64,000 nucleotides of DNA, taken from contig NZ_LMDE01000001.1 in NCBI RefSeq assembly GCF_001425025.1, positions 540,751 through 604,750 of the forward strand, read 5' to 3'. The position numbers and the translations under genes are program-made. The stretch's first letter is position 1. Each line of letters starts with the position of its first letter. This document shows, piece after piece, positions 27,772 to 35,868 of this stretch. The DNA comes from Nocardioides sp. Root122 (GTDB lineage Bacteria; Actinomycetota; Actinomycetes; Propionibacteriales; Nocardioidaceae). The notes under the pieces were generated by a model. That model was not told the origin of the DNA, did no database searches, and saw only the letters and a program-made list of their open reading frames with translations.

Positions 27772-29690
27772 TCCACCACGAAGCTCGGCTGGCCGGGCGC
27801 CGAGCTGTCCACCCGAGCGCCGGTGTCGTTGACGACGTGCTCGATGCTGCCCGCGTCGAGGTTGACCGTCATCACGTGGTGCAGCCGCACGCCGATGCGG
27901 TCCGGGACCTCGAAGCCGCTCTCGGTGGTGATGGTGGGGTCGTTGCGGTTGAAGACGTAGACCCCGCCGCCGTAGAGCTGGTGCCGGAGCACCCGGTCGC
28001 CGACCTTGTAGCCCGGCCAGCCGAGCGTCCCGTCGGGCTGCGTCCAGTCCGCCTGGCTCGGCGGGTCGTAGGGCAGCTCGTTCTGGTAGAGCACGACGTG
28101 GCCGTCCTCGCCGTTCCAGACGGTGTTGTAGGTCTGGAAGTGCTCGACGAACAGGCCGGTGGCCCGCACCCGGTCGCCGTTGACGACCACGCCGACGCGG
28201 CCGGTGTTGGTGCGCCAGCGGTCGGTGTCACCGCTCGCCCCGGCCGTGAAGCCCTCGACGCCGTGGTCGGCGCGCCACACCCAGATGTGGTCGATCAGCA
28301 CGTCGTCGGCGTCGATGACGAGCGCGGTCTGCGTACGACCGATGTGCGGGCCGCCGACGCGGAAGTAGACGTCGTTCAGCGTCGTGGTCGGCGTGGAGGA
28401 ACCGTGGCCGCGGTGGTGGCCGTGCCCGCGCTGGGCCTCGAGGTGCATCAGCGACCGGGACAGGCCGGTGCCGGCGTCGATGGTGACGCCGGCGATGACC
28501 ACGCCGCTCGCCTTGCCGTCGACGACGATCGGCGTGGAGCCGCCGACCGCGGTGAGCGTCGCCTGGCCCATGCCGAGGACCACCGTGTCGCTGCGCCTGA
28601 TCACCAGGCTGCGGTCGACGTCGTACACGCCGGGGGTGAGCAGCAGGTGCTTGCCGCGGGCGAGGGCTGCCGCCAGCACGCGCGCCGGCTCGTCGGGACG
28701 CGCGACGTGGAACGCCGAGAGCGGCAGGTCGCGGCCGGTGTCGGCGCCGACGGTCCAGTCCGGGCCGCGGGAGGCCGTGCGGGCGTCGGGGACGTGGACG
28801 CGCCACGCGCCGGAGCCGTCGATGAAGAGGAAGGGCTTCTCCCGGCTGACCTCGGTGGTGTCGAGGGTGGTGTAGGTCTCCGTCGGGAAGTTCGCCTCGG
28901 ACGGGGCGCCGATGGTGCCGGCGAAGACCTGGTTCCAGACGCCGTTGGACCACGACGCGACCTCGCTGTTGCGGGTCAGCCACTGCTGCTGCGATCCGTT
29001 GATGATCGTGCCGGCGCGCGAGTTCGCGAGGAAGCCGCCGCTGGCGTACTGCGGACCGTCGGTGCAGTAGTCCATCAGCGACAGGTTGCCGTTGCGGATG
29101 TCGACGCGGCGCAGTGCGGACGCCTGCGACGCGGCCCAGAAGTTCGCCGAGCCGCGGCAGCCGTCCTGGCCGGTGCCGTTGACGTTGATCGTCAGGTTGG
29201 ACATCGAGCGCCAGAAGTTGTTGAGCGCCACGCAGTAGGGCTGCGTCGGGCCGTCGGTCAGGCAGCGGTTGTAGACCTCGACCTTGCCGTTGATGACCAC
29301 GTCGGACGGCGAGGCGCCGAGGCCGGCGACCTCCGTGTAGTAGCCGACCTTGATCTGCAGCGGGTCGGCGTCGGTGCCGTAGGTGCCCGGCTTGAACAGC
29401 AGGCTCCAGCGCTCCGACGACATCTCGGCGTCGACCTGCTGGGTCCAGATGGACTCGGCCCGCGCCTCGATGTCGGCCACCGGCATCGACGGGTCGAAGA
29501 CGACGACGCGCGACCCGAGGTCGGGAGCGGGAGCGGGTGCGGGCGGGTGCTTCTTCGCGAAGGTTGTGGAGGTGGGGGCTTCGGCGACGGCTGCGCCGCC
29601 GAGCTGGAGAGGGACGAGGGCGACGACGACCAGGGCCAGGACGGAGACGACCGTACGAAGTGGCGTACGGCCGCGCGGGGGACGAGGCAT
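27756..29690 (-). CDS. Secreted right-handed beta-helix protein (pectate-lyase-like fold)
   Basis: A 644-residue exported protein with a Sec signal (residues 1-37, basic start and VVSVLALVVVALVPLQLGGAAVAEA). The mature part has repeated short Val/Ile/Gly-rich turns (VVLGMGQATLTA, GVVIAGVTIDAGTG, NLTINVNGTG) typical of parallel beta-helices. Relatives in actinobacteria are often mislabelled adenylyl cyclase, but no cyclase motif is visible. Carbohydrate binding or lysis is the likeliest role. A LacI-type operator-like palindrome lies 13 bases upstream of the start, pointing to sugar-responsive control. Confidence 0.78.
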   Translation of the reverse strand: MPRPPRGRTPLRTVVSVLALVVVALVPLQLGGAAVAEAPTSTTFAKKHPPAPAPAPDLGSRVVVFDPSMPVADIEARAESIWTQQVDAEMSSERWSLLFKPGTYGTDADPLQIKVGYYTEVAGLGASPSDVVINGKVEVYNRCLTDGPTQPYCVALNNFWRSMSNLTINVNGTGQDGCRGSANFWAASQASALRRVDIRNGNLSLMDYCTDGPQYASGGFLANSRAGTIINGSQQQWLTRNSEVASWSNGVWNQVFAGTIGAPSEANFPTETYTTLDTTEVSREKPFLFIDGSGAWRVHVPDARTASRGPDWTVGADTGRDLPLSAFHVARPDEPARVLAAALARGKHLLLTPGVYDVDRSLVIRRSDTVVLGMGQATLTAVGGSTPIVVDGKASGVVIAGVTIDAGTGLSRSLMHLEAQRGHGHHRGHGSSTPTTTLNDVYFRVGGPHIGRTQTALVIDADDVLIDHIWVWRADHGVEGFTAGASGDTDRWRTNTGRVGVVVNGDRVRATGLFVEHFQTYNTVWNGEDGHVVLYQNELPYDPPSQADWTQPDGTLGWPGYKVGDRVLRHQLYGGGVYVFNRNDPTITTESGFEVPDRIGVRLHHVMTVNLDAGSIEHVVNDTGARVDSSAPGQPSFVVDYPAP

Positions 29691-29702
29691 GGGGGCAACC
29701 TT

Positions 29703-29728
29703 CCGAGTGTGAGAGCGCTTCCACTCGG
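29703..29728. promoter_or_regulatory. LacI/GalR-type operator candidate upstream of the beta-helix gene
   Basis: The core TGAGAGCGCTTCCA (29710-29723) fits the LacI-family consensus TGnnAnCGnTnnCA. It is embedded in a larger palindrome with CCGAGTG (29703-29709) opposite CACTCGG (29722-29728). No LacI regulator gene lies in the window. Confidence 0.5.
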
Positions 29729-29842
29729 AGTGTGCCGTACAAGTGTGACCTGCGCCACACCCACTTTCGGGGACCCGGGCGCGGGCTGGCGACACGCCCG
29801 GGATGCGCGTTGAGTCGCTGAGCGACTCAGGTGCCAGCGGCA

Positions 29843-29908
29843 GGGCAGTCCAGTGAGAAGTGGCTGTCTCGGGCCCTCCCGAGCAGCCAGTTCTCACTGG
29901 ACTACCCC
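29843..29908. terminator. Long hairpin downstream of the PfpI-like gene
   Basis: 25-base arms (about 29842-29866 and 29884-29908) match at 22 positions, and the loop itself forms a CTCGGG/CCCGAG stem (29868-29873, 29878-29883). It lies 12 bases past the stop of the minus-strand PfpI-like gene. The outer arm GGGGTAGTCC resembles the arms of the element at 24346, so it may belong to a repeat family. Confidence 0.65.
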
Positions 29909-29919
29909 GAGCGGGACGG

Positions 29920-30450
29920 TCAGCTGTCGCCGAGGGCCTCGAGGAGGGCCTGGGAGAAGGCGGGGATGTCGTCCGGGTTGCGGCTGGTGATGAGGTTGCC
30001 GTCGACGACGACCTCCTCGTCGACCCACTCGCCGCCGCCGTTGCGGATGTCGGTCTGCAGGCTCGGCCAGCTGGTCATCCGCTTGCCCCGCACGGCGTCG
30101 GCCTCGACGAGGGTCCACGGCGCGTGGCAGATGGCGGCGACGGGCTTGCCGGACTCGGCGAAGGCGCGCACGAAGGCCACGGCAGTGTCGTCCATGCGGA
30201 GCGCGTCGGGGTTGGCGACACCGCCGGGCAGGACCAGCGCGTCGTAGTCGTCGGGGGAGGCGTCGGAGACGAGGCGGTCGACCTTCTGGGTGGACGACTT
30301 GTCGAGGTGCTGGAAGAGCTGCACCTCGCCCTCCTCGAGGGACAGCAGCTCGACGGTGTGGCCCGCGTCGGCGGCGGCCTGCCACGGCTTGGTCAGCTCC
30401 ACCTCCTCGATGCCCTCGGTGGCGGTCAGGAATGCGATGCGCTTGGTCAT
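29920..30450 (-). CDS. DJ-1/PfpI family protein
   Basis: A 176-residue class I glutamine-amidotransferase-like protein. The nucleophile elbow AICHAPW holds the conserved Cys-His pair, and the family N terminus (KRIAFLTATEGIEEVEL, with the conserved Glu) and DALVLPGGVANPD are present. Members are proteases, deglycases or chaperones, and general stress protein 18/YhbO-like proteins are closest in length. The function here is not determinable. It is divergent from the F420 reductase gene. Confidence 0.9.
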   Translation of the reverse strand: MTKRIAFLTATEGIEEVELTKPWQAAADAGHTVELLSLEEGEVQLFQHLDKSSTQKVDRLVSDASPDDYDALVLPGGVANPDALRMDDTAVAFVRAFAESGKPVAAICHAPWTLVEADAVRGKRMTSWPSLQTDIRNGGGEWVDEEVVVDGNLITSRNPDDIPAFSQALLEALGDS

Positions 30451-30531
30451 GCCCTCCACGTTTGCTCGCAGGACAGGGGCGGACAACCCACCAACGGGTG
30501 GTCTGGCTCGGGACTCGGGTCGGCCCTTCGC

Positions 30532-30537
30532 TAGCGT
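30532..30537 (+). promoter_or_regulatory. -10 box for the F420 reductase gene
   Basis: TAGCGT, 7 bases before the ATG at 30545. Confidence 0.55.
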
Positions 30538-30544
30538 CGGCGCC

Positions 30545-31210
30545 ATGAGTGCGCCCGACGTGTCGTCCCTGACCATCGCCGTCCTGGGCGGCACCGGACC
30601 CCAGGGCCGCGGGCTGGCCCGCCGCTTCGCCGCAGCGGGGCTCGACGTCGTGCTCGGGTCGCGGGACGCGCAGCGCGCGCAGGACGCCGCGTCCGGGCTC
30701 GCGGACGCCGGCCGCGTCCGCGGCGCATCCAACGCAGACGCCGCGACCGCCGGCGACATCGTGCTGGTCGTCGTGCCGTGGGACGGGCACGCCGACCTCC
30801 TCGAGTCGCTCAAGGGTGAGCTCGCGGGCAAGGTCGTCGTCGACTGCGTGAACCCGCTCGGGTTCGACAAGCAGGGGCCGTACGCACTGCTGGTGGAGGA
30901 GGGCTCGGCGACCCAGCAGGCGGCGCGGATCCTCACGGAGTCACGCGTCGTGGGCGCCTTCCACAACGTCAGCGCCGTGCTGCTCGAGGACCCGACCGTC
31001 GAGCGGATCGAGACCGACGTGCTCGTGCTGGGCGACGACCGCGAGGCCACCGACCTCGTCCAGTCGCTCGCCGACGTGGTGCCGGGCATGCGGGGGATGT
31101 ACGGCGGTCGCCTCCGCAACGCCCACCAGGTCGAGGCCCTGACCGCCAACCTCATCGCCATCAACCGGCGCTACAAGGCGCACGCCGGGGTGCGCGTCAC
31201 CGACGTGTGA
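30545..31210 (+). CDS. npdG: NADPH-dependent F420 reductase
   Basis: Transfers hydride between NADPH and coenzyme F420, supplying reduced F420 for actinobacterial redox enzymes. The 221-residue Rossmann protein has VLGGTGPQGRGLARRFA near residue 13, the SRD segment that contacts the NADP phosphate, LVVVPWDGH and GAFHNVSAVLL. The length and order match the Fno/NpdG family. It is monocistronic and ends 2 bases before the convergent acyl-CoA dehydrogenase gene. Confidence 0.92.
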   Translation: MSAPDVSSLTIAVLGGTGPQGRGLARRFAAAGLDVVLGSRDAQRAQDAASGLADAGRVRGASNADAATAGDIVLVVVPWDGHADLLESLKGELAGKVVVDCVNPLGFDKQGPYALLVEEGSATQQAARILTESRVVGAFHNVSAVLLEDPTVERIETDVLVLGDDREATDLVQSLADVVPGMRGMYGGRLRNAHQVEALTANLIAINRRYKAHAGVRVTDV

Positions 31211-31212
31211 GA

Positions 31213-32373
31213 TCAGCCGATCGCGCCGTTGTTGTCCTTGGCGAGCGAACGGGAGATCACCATCCGCTGGATCTGGTTGGTGCCCTCGAAGATCTGCATC
31301 ACCTTGGCCTCGCGCATGTAGCGCTCGACCGGGAAGTCGCGGGTGTAGCCGTAGCCGCCGAGCACCTGGACGGCGTCCGTGGTGACCTTCATAGCGTTGT
31401 CGGTGGCCACGAGCTTGGCGACCGAGGCCTCGCGGGAGAAGGGCAGGCCGGCGTCGCGCAGCCGGGCGGCGTGCAGCACCGTCGCGCGTGCCGAGACGAC
31501 GGCGGCCTCCATGTCGGCGAGCACGAAGGCGAGGCCCTGGTGGTCGATGATCGCCTTGCCGAAGGTCTCGCGCTCGCGGGCGTAGGCCACCGCGGAGTCC
31601 AGTGCGCCCTGGGCGAGACCGGTCGCGACGGCGGCGATGCCCAGGCGCCCGGAGTCGAGGCCGGCGAGGGCGATGCGCAGACCGTCGCCCTCGGCGCCGA
31701 GGCGGCGCTCGACGGGGACCCGGACGTTGTCGAAGCGCATCGTGGCAGTGGCCGAACCGGTCAGGCCCATCTTGCGCTCCGGCGGGTCGGCCGAGAGGCC
31801 CTCGGAGTCGGCCGGCACGAGGAAGCACGAGATGCCGTTGCGATCGTCGGAGGTGCGGGCCATCACCTTGTAGAAGTCCGCGTGGCCGCCGTGGGTGGTC
31901 CACGCCTTCGCCCCGTTGAGGACGTACGCGTCCCCGTCGAGGCGTGCCGTGGTCCTCATCGCAGCCGGGTCGGAGCCGGCGTGCGGCTCCGAGAGGCAGT
32001 AGGCCCCGAGCAGGTCGCCGCTGAGCATGCCCGGCAGCCACTCGGCCCGCTGCTCGTCGGTGCCGAAGTACGCCAGCCCGAAGCACGACAGCGCGTGCAC
32101 CGAGACGCCGACGCCGACCGAGGACCACACGGCGCCGATCTCCTCGAGCACCTGGAGATAGACCTCGTAGGGCTGGTCGCCGCCGCCGTACTGCTCCGGA
32201 TAGGGCAGGGACAGCAGGCCGGCCTGGCCGAGCATCGCGAAGACGTCGCGCGGGAAGGTCTCGGTGGCCTCCGCCTCCGCCGAGCGGGGGGCGAGCTCCT
32301 TGGTCGCGATCTCGCGGGTGAGCGCGAGCAGGTCGCGGGCCTCGTCGGTGGGCAGCTGGCGGCGAGCAGTCAT
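31213..32373 (-). CDS. Acyl-CoA dehydrogenase
   Basis: A 386-residue FAD enzyme catalysing alpha,beta-dehydrogenation of an acyl-CoA and passing electrons to ETF. Hallmarks are AYCLSEPHAGSDPAAM, WTTHGGHADFYKVMART, the QVLGGYGYTRDFPVERYMREAK signature and the catalytic Glu in IFEGTNQIQR. Substrate chain length is not readable. The start at 32373 is set by a TAGCGT box 7 bases upstream. Confidence 0.94.
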   Translation of the reverse strand: MTARRQLPTDEARDLLALTREIATKELAPRSAEAEATETFPRDVFAMLGQAGLLSLPYPEQYGGGDQPYEVYLQVLEEIGAVWSSVGVGVSVHALSCFGLAYFGTDEQRAEWLPGMLSGDLLGAYCLSEPHAGSDPAAMRTTARLDGDAYVLNGAKAWTTHGGHADFYKVMARTSDDRNGISCFLVPADSEGLSADPPERKMGLTGSATATMRFDNVRVPVERRLGAEGDGLRIALAGLDSGRLGIAAVATGLAQGALDSAVAYARERETFGKAIIDHQGLAFVLADMEAAVVSARATVLHAARLRDAGLPFSREASVAKLVATDNAMKVTTDAVQVLGGYGYTRDFPVERYMREAKVMQIFEGTNQIQRMVISRSLAKDNNGAIG

Positions 32374-32380
32374 GTGACGC

Positions 32381-32386
32381 ACGCTA
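32381..32386 (-). promoter_or_regulatory. -10 box for the acyl-CoA dehydrogenase gene
   Basis: TAGCGT on the minus strand, 7 bases before the ATG at 32373. Confidence 0.55.
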
Positions 32387-32470
32387 CCGGCGTAGCCCGC
32401 ACGGGGTGGGCGGGGTAGTCCGTTGGGGTCACGGCGGGCCATTCACGGTGGGGGAGCGTCGTGCGCCGCC

Positions 32471-32476
32471 TAACGT
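32471..32476 (+). promoter_or_regulatory. -10 box for the membrane protein gene at 32485
   Basis: TAACGT, 8 bases before GTG 32485. It lies inside the in-frame extension that begins at 32461, favouring 32485. Confidence 0.45.
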
Positions 32477-32484
32477 GCTGCCTC

Positions 32485-33123
32485 GTGGGTACAGCGTGGT
32501 TGCCGTGGTCCGCGGCGTCGTTGGCGAGCGGGGCCGTGCTCCTCGTGCTCGGCGCCCTCTCCCTGCCCCCGACCACCGAGGTCGGCCAGGTCATCGGCGT
32601 GGTCGACCACCAGGACGCCGCCTGGCTGATGGCGACGGCGTCCTTCTTCCTCGCCTCGGTCGGCCTCACCATGGGCCTTCCCGCGGTGCTCTGGCTCTTC
32701 CCCCGCCGGCACCAGCCGGTCGGCCTGGTCGGGCTCTGGGTGTGGGCGATCGGCACGATCGGGACGGCCGGGTTCGCCGCCCTGCTGGTCATGTTCCGAG
32801 CGGTGGTGCACACCGTCGACCTGACGCCCGACCAGGTCGAGGCGCTCGCCCGTGATCCGCTGCTCCGCCTCGGGCTGGGCGCGGTCGCTGCGACCTTCTA
32901 CCTCGGTGAGCTCGTCGTCGCGCTCGTCCTGCTGCGCGGTCGGGCGGCTCCGCCATGGGTGCCCGTTGCGTTGCTCCTCCACGTGGCGATCGCCCCGTTC
33001 GACCACCTCCTGCCACCGCACCTGCAGGGGGCGCCGACCGTCGTGCTGGGTGCTGGTCTGGTGGGTCTCGCGGTGCGCGCCACCGAGACCTGGGCCGGTT
33101 CGCGGCCGCTCGCCCGCCTCTGA
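32485..33123 (+). CDS. Integral membrane protein, unrecognised family
   Basis: A 212-residue protein with about six hydrophobic helices (SLASGAVLLVLGALSL, TASFFLASVGLTMGLPAVLWLF, LVGLWVWAIGTIGTAGFAALLVMF, LGLGAVAATFYLGELVVALVLL and two more). The loop between the third and fourth helices is acidic (DLTPDQVEALARDP). No motif identifies a function. It stands alone and converges on the HprK-like gene. Confidence 0.6.
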   Translation: MGTAWLPWSAASLASGAVLLVLGALSLPPTTEVGQVIGVVDHQDAAWLMATASFFLASVGLTMGLPAVLWLFPRRHQPVGLVGLWVWAIGTIGTAGFAALLVMFRAVVHTVDLTPDQVEALARDPLLRLGLGAVAATFYLGELVVALVLLRGRAAPPWVPVALLLHVAIAPFDHLLPPHLQGAPTVVLGAGLVGLAVRATETWAGSRPLARL

Positions 33124-33141
33124 GCCCAAGGATGGTGGCGG

Positions 33142-34224
33142 TCAGGCGGGTCGGCGGACCACGCCCTGCTCGGCCAGGACCGCCAGGGCGTCGGCGACCA
33201 GCTCGGCGGCCTGCGGGTGCTGCCCCCACACCGCGGTGACCTCGGCAGCGAGCTGGGCCTCCGTGCGTGGCTCGTCCAGCTCGAGCCACAGCAGCACGCC
33301 CAGGCCGCCGAGCACCTGGACGCGGTCGTCGACCATGACCACCAGGTCGTCGTCGTACTCCACCGCGTCCTTCCACGGCGTGCGCGTCCACCGGCCGTCG
33401 GCCGGGCCCTCGTCAGGCCGTCCGTCGTGGGGGTGGTGCAGGCGGGCCGGCGGGGCCTGCGCCTCGCCGTCGAGCAGCCCGACGACCTCGTCGACCCGGT
33501 CGGCGAACTCGCGGTAGTGCAGGGCCCACGCGCCGCCGCACGCGTCGACGACGTCGGCGAGCCGGTGGATCGGGTGGTCGAGGTGGACCAGCGACGAGCT
33601 CTGCTCGACGATCTCGACGATGGCCCGCGCGGCCGGGACGGGCACGAGGCCGGTGTCGTCGGTGCCGCGGTGCAGCAGCACGATCCGGTGGAGGTACGAC
33701 GTCTCCGGCGGGTGGCCGAGCCCGAGGTCGTCCGGTGACACCGAGCGCTTCGCGAGGGGGAGGTCGGCGTCGACGACCACCGACAGTGGCTTGGGGTGGG
33801 CATGGACGGTGAGGTCCGCGTCGAGGGAGACGGTCTCGTCCGACAGGTAGCCCAGCCGCGCCGCGAGCAGGGTGATCGCCGTGGTCTTGCCGGAGCCGGA
33901 CGGGCCGACCAGGGCGAGGGCGCGACCCTCCTCGTCCGCGACGGCGCCGGCGTGGAGGTTGACCCGTCGGCCCGCGGTGGCCTCCAACGCGACGAGGGTG
34001 ACCCGCGTGGTGACGGCGTAGTCGAACGCCGCCTGCCGGTCGAGGTCGTCGGGCACGCCAGGGTCGTCGGTCGAGACGTCGACGGTGCGCGTCGCCGGCC
34101 GGTCGGTGAGGGCTCGGCTCCACTGGTGCCGCAGCCGGGCCGCCGCCCCACCGGTGACCGGGATCCCGACCGGGACGCCGATGGCGTCGACCACCACCTC
34201 GGGTGTCGTCGCCTCGCTGCTCAC
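33142..34224 (-). CDS. HprK-like P-loop kinase with C-terminal PqqD-like domain
   Basis: A 360-residue cytoplasmic protein from GTG 34224. Residues about 85-135 have the HPr-kinase-like arrangement: NLHAGAVADEEGRALAL, Walker A GPSGSGKT at 107-114, then GYLSDETVSLDADL with the SDE motif. The last ~70 residues (VQVLGGLGVLLWLELDEPRTEAQLAAEV...VLAEQGVV) look like a PqqD/RRE peptide-binding domain. With the PqqD-like and nucleotidyltransferase genes nearby it resembles the HPr-rel-A systems that accompany exopolysaccharide loci in other phyla. The phosphoacceptor is unknown. A TAGAGT box 7 bases upstream fixes the start. Confidence 0.75.
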   Translation of the reverse strand: MSSEATTPEVVVDAIGVPVGIPVTGGAAARLRHQWSRALTDRPATRTVDVSTDDPGVPDDLDRQAAFDYAVTTRVTLVALEATAGRRVNLHAGAVADEEGRALALVGPSGSGKTTAITLLAARLGYLSDETVSLDADLTVHAHPKPLSVVVDADLPLAKRSVSPDDLGLGHPPETSYLHRIVLLHRGTDDTGLVPVPAARAIVEIVEQSSSLVHLDHPIHRLADVVDACGGAWALHYREFADRVDEVVGLLDGEAQAPPARLHHPHDGRPDEGPADGRWTRTPWKDAVEYDDDLVVMVDDRVQVLGGLGVLLWLELDEPRTEAQLAAEVTAVWGQHPQAAELVADALAVLAEQGVVRRPA

Positions 34225-34231
34225 GCCGTCA

Positions 34232-34241
34232 ACTCTAGGGT
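34232..34241. promoter_or_regulatory. Overlapping divergent -10 boxes of the HprK-like and VanZ-like genes
   Basis: Minus strand TAGAGT (34232-34237) is 7 bases before GTG 34224. Plus strand TAGGGT (34236-34241) is 7 bases before GTG 34249. They share the central TA pair. Confidence 0.55.
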
Positions 34242-34248
34242 GGACGAC

Positions 34249-34671
34249 GTGCGCTGGTTGCCGGATCGTCGGGTCTGGGCCGCGCTGGGTGCCGCGTACG
34301 TGCTGGCCCTCGTCCTCGTCGTGACCGGTCCGTGGGGCTGGACGCTGAACCGGCTGACGGTCCGGCTCTACACGTTCTTCCGCTACGACGTGCCGATCGC
34401 ACCCGACGCAGCGCTGCCGGAGCACTACGGCTACCTGCTCAACGTCGTCCTCTTCGTGCCCCTCGGCGCCCTGCTGGTCGTCCTGGCGCGGCGCTCGTGG
34501 TGGTGGGCCACGTGTGCCGGGACCGCCGTCTCGGCGACGGTCGAGGTGGTGCAGTGGCTGTGGCTCCCGCGCGACGGCGACTGGCTGGACGTCGTGGCGA
34601 ACGGCCTCGGGGCGCTGCTGGGCGCCGTGGCTGCGACCGCTGCGCTCAGTCCTCGCGAACCACGCCGATGA
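34249..34671 (+). CDS. VanZ-like membrane protein
   Basis: A 140-residue protein with four membrane helices and the VanZ pattern NVVLFVPLGALLVVL, EVVQWLWLPRDGDWLDVVANGLGALLG. It sits inside the HprK/PqqD/nucleotidyltransferase group, divergent from the kinase gene and overlapping the end of the PqqD-like gene by 26 bases. VanZ-like proteins are common in exosortase and exopolysaccharide loci of other bacteria, which fits this setting. Paralogous to the gene at 13693-14145. Confidence 0.83.
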   Translation: MRWLPDRRVWAALGAAYVLALVLVVTGPWGWTLNRLTVRLYTFFRYDVPIAPDAALPEHYGYLLNVVLFVPLGALLVVLARRSWWWATCAGTAVSATVEVVQWLWLPRDGDWLDVVANGLGALLGAVAATAALSPREPRR

Positions 34672-34933
34672 CCACCAGCTGGTCGACCAGCTCGGCCACG
34701 TCGTCGCGGACGTCCTCGACGGCCGCGTCCGACATCGCCGCGGCGGAGGCGGTGACCTCCTCGAGCGTGCCGCCGTCGGCCAGCGCCAGCCAGACCAGGC
34801 AGCCGGAGCCCTCCAGCATGATCGGCATGCCGCGCGGCACCCGCGTGAGGTACGCCGTGGGCTCCGCGTCGGCGTCGAGGTCCTCCTGGCTGACCCACGC
34901 CACGTCGTCGGCGATCCTGTAGGTGTGCGTCAC
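34646..34933 (-). CDS. PqqD-like peptide-chaperone (RRE) protein
   Basis: A 95-residue protein with the PqqD/RRE winged-helix pattern: an N-terminal beta part (YRIADDVAWVSQED, AYLTRVPRGMPIMLEGSGCLVWLAL) followed by helices ending in DDVAELVDQLVVIGVV. PqqD proteins present peptides to modifying enzymes. The GTG start overlaps the nucleotidyltransferase stop by four bases (GTGA), so these two are coupled. No precursor peptide gene is visible, and the HPr-rel-A comparison suggests a partner other than a classical RiPP. Confidence 0.75.
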   Translation of the reverse strand: MTHTYRIADDVAWVSQEDLDADAEPTAYLTRVPRGMPIMLEGSGCLVWLALADGGTLEEVTASAAAMSDAAVEDVRDDVAELVDQLVVIGVVRED

Positions 34934-35787
34934 GACCGCTTCACCCGCCTGGCCAGCTCGTCGACGGCCCGGCGGACGCGCAGCCGCTGCCGGTCGCGGA
35001 TCTCGGCACGGGTCGGCGGGCGGCCGAGCTCCATGCGCAGGTGGTCGCGGTTGACCCGCAGCACGGCCGTCGCGAGACGGGCCTTGGCGCGCGGACCGGA
35101 CGCGGCCGCGAGTCGCGCCCGCCACTCGTCGGTGCGGCTGCCGCCGTCGCTGAAGTACTTCCAGAGCCTGTACGTCGGGTGGCTGCGGTGCAGCTCGAGC
35201 TCGCCGATGCCGGCGGCGAGGGCGACCTCGGCGTCGAGCTCGACCGCCAGCCGGCGTACGGCGTCCTGCTCGGCGGGGTCGGCGGCGATCCAGGCGTGGT
35301 CGACGTCGCTGGTCCCCCCGGAGCGCGCCGAGTGCAGCACCAGGATCAGCCGCTGGGAGACCCGGTCCGGGACGCGGCAGTCGCGGTGCGCGATCGGCAG
35401 CATCACGCTGGTGCGGGAGAGGACGTCGAAGGCCTCCTCGGCGTCCGCCATCACGCCCGGCCAGTGGACGTGCACGTCCACCCACCCCCAGTCGTCGTGC
35501 CACCAGTTGGCCGCGTGGGCGAAGACCGAGCCGGTGGAGAAGTCGGTGCGCTTCTCCCAGCCCACCCACTCCAGCGCCTCGGCCAGGCGGGCGAGGTGGC
35601 TGGGACGGACGAGCACGTCGACGTCGCTGGAGTGCCGACCCTCGGCACGCAGCCCGGGCAGCACGGCGGGACCCTTGAGGTGGAGGAGATCGATGTCCCG
35701 GTCGTCGGCCAGCTTCTGGACGACGGCGTGCGCGAGATGGACCCGCGCGGCGATGGGGGCGGTCCGGCCGTCCGCCTCGTCGGTCAT
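34930..35787 (-). CDS. Nucleotidyltransferase-fold protein of the HPr-rel-A type
   Basis: A 285-residue protein of the NTP_transf_5 kind. The fold signature lies near the N terminus: LLHLKGPAVLPGL, then GRHSSDVDVLVRP with the DxD pair, and the DVHVHWPG strand carrying a further acidic/His cluster. The C-terminal ~100 residues are Arg-rich and helical. Such proteins transfer NMP to an unknown acceptor in exopolysaccharide and peptide-modification loci. It is the first gene of a two-gene operon with the PqqD-like gene and is divergent from the Wzz/BY-kinase gene. Confidence 0.8.
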   Translation of the reverse strand: MTDEADGRTAPIAARVHLAHAVVQKLADDRDIDLLHLKGPAVLPGLRAEGRHSSDVDVLVRPSHLARLAEALEWVGWEKRTDFSTGSVFAHAANWWHDDWGWVDVHVHWPGVMADAEEAFDVLSRTSVMLPIAHRDCRVPDRVSQRLILVLHSARSGGTSDVDHAWIAADPAEQDAVRRLAVELDAEVALAAGIGELELHRSHPTYRLWKYFSDGGSRTDEWRARLAAASGPRAKARLATAVLRVNRDHLRMELGRPPTRAEIRDRQRLRVRRAVDELARRVKRS

Positions 35788-35855
35788 GGCGCCATGGTGC
35801 CAGTCGGGGCCGCTGGCATGTCGTCGTTCCACCCAGACGGAGGCGGCGTACGCCC

Positions 35856-35861
35856 TAGACT
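35856..35861 (+). promoter_or_regulatory. -10 box for the Wzz/BY-kinase gene
   Basis: TAGACT, 7 bases before the ATG at 35869. Confidence 0.55.
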
Positions 35862-35868
35862 CGCGCGC

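Noticed and set aside
27756..29690. Adenylyl cyclase, a label often given to relatives of this secreted protein
   Set aside because: No cyclase domain residues are visible; the repeat pattern is that of a parallel beta-helix with an export signal.
33142..35787. Lasso-peptide biosynthesis cluster suggested by PqqD-like and kinase genes
   Set aside because: There is no asparagine-synthetase-like cyclase, no B2-type protease and no visible precursor peptide.
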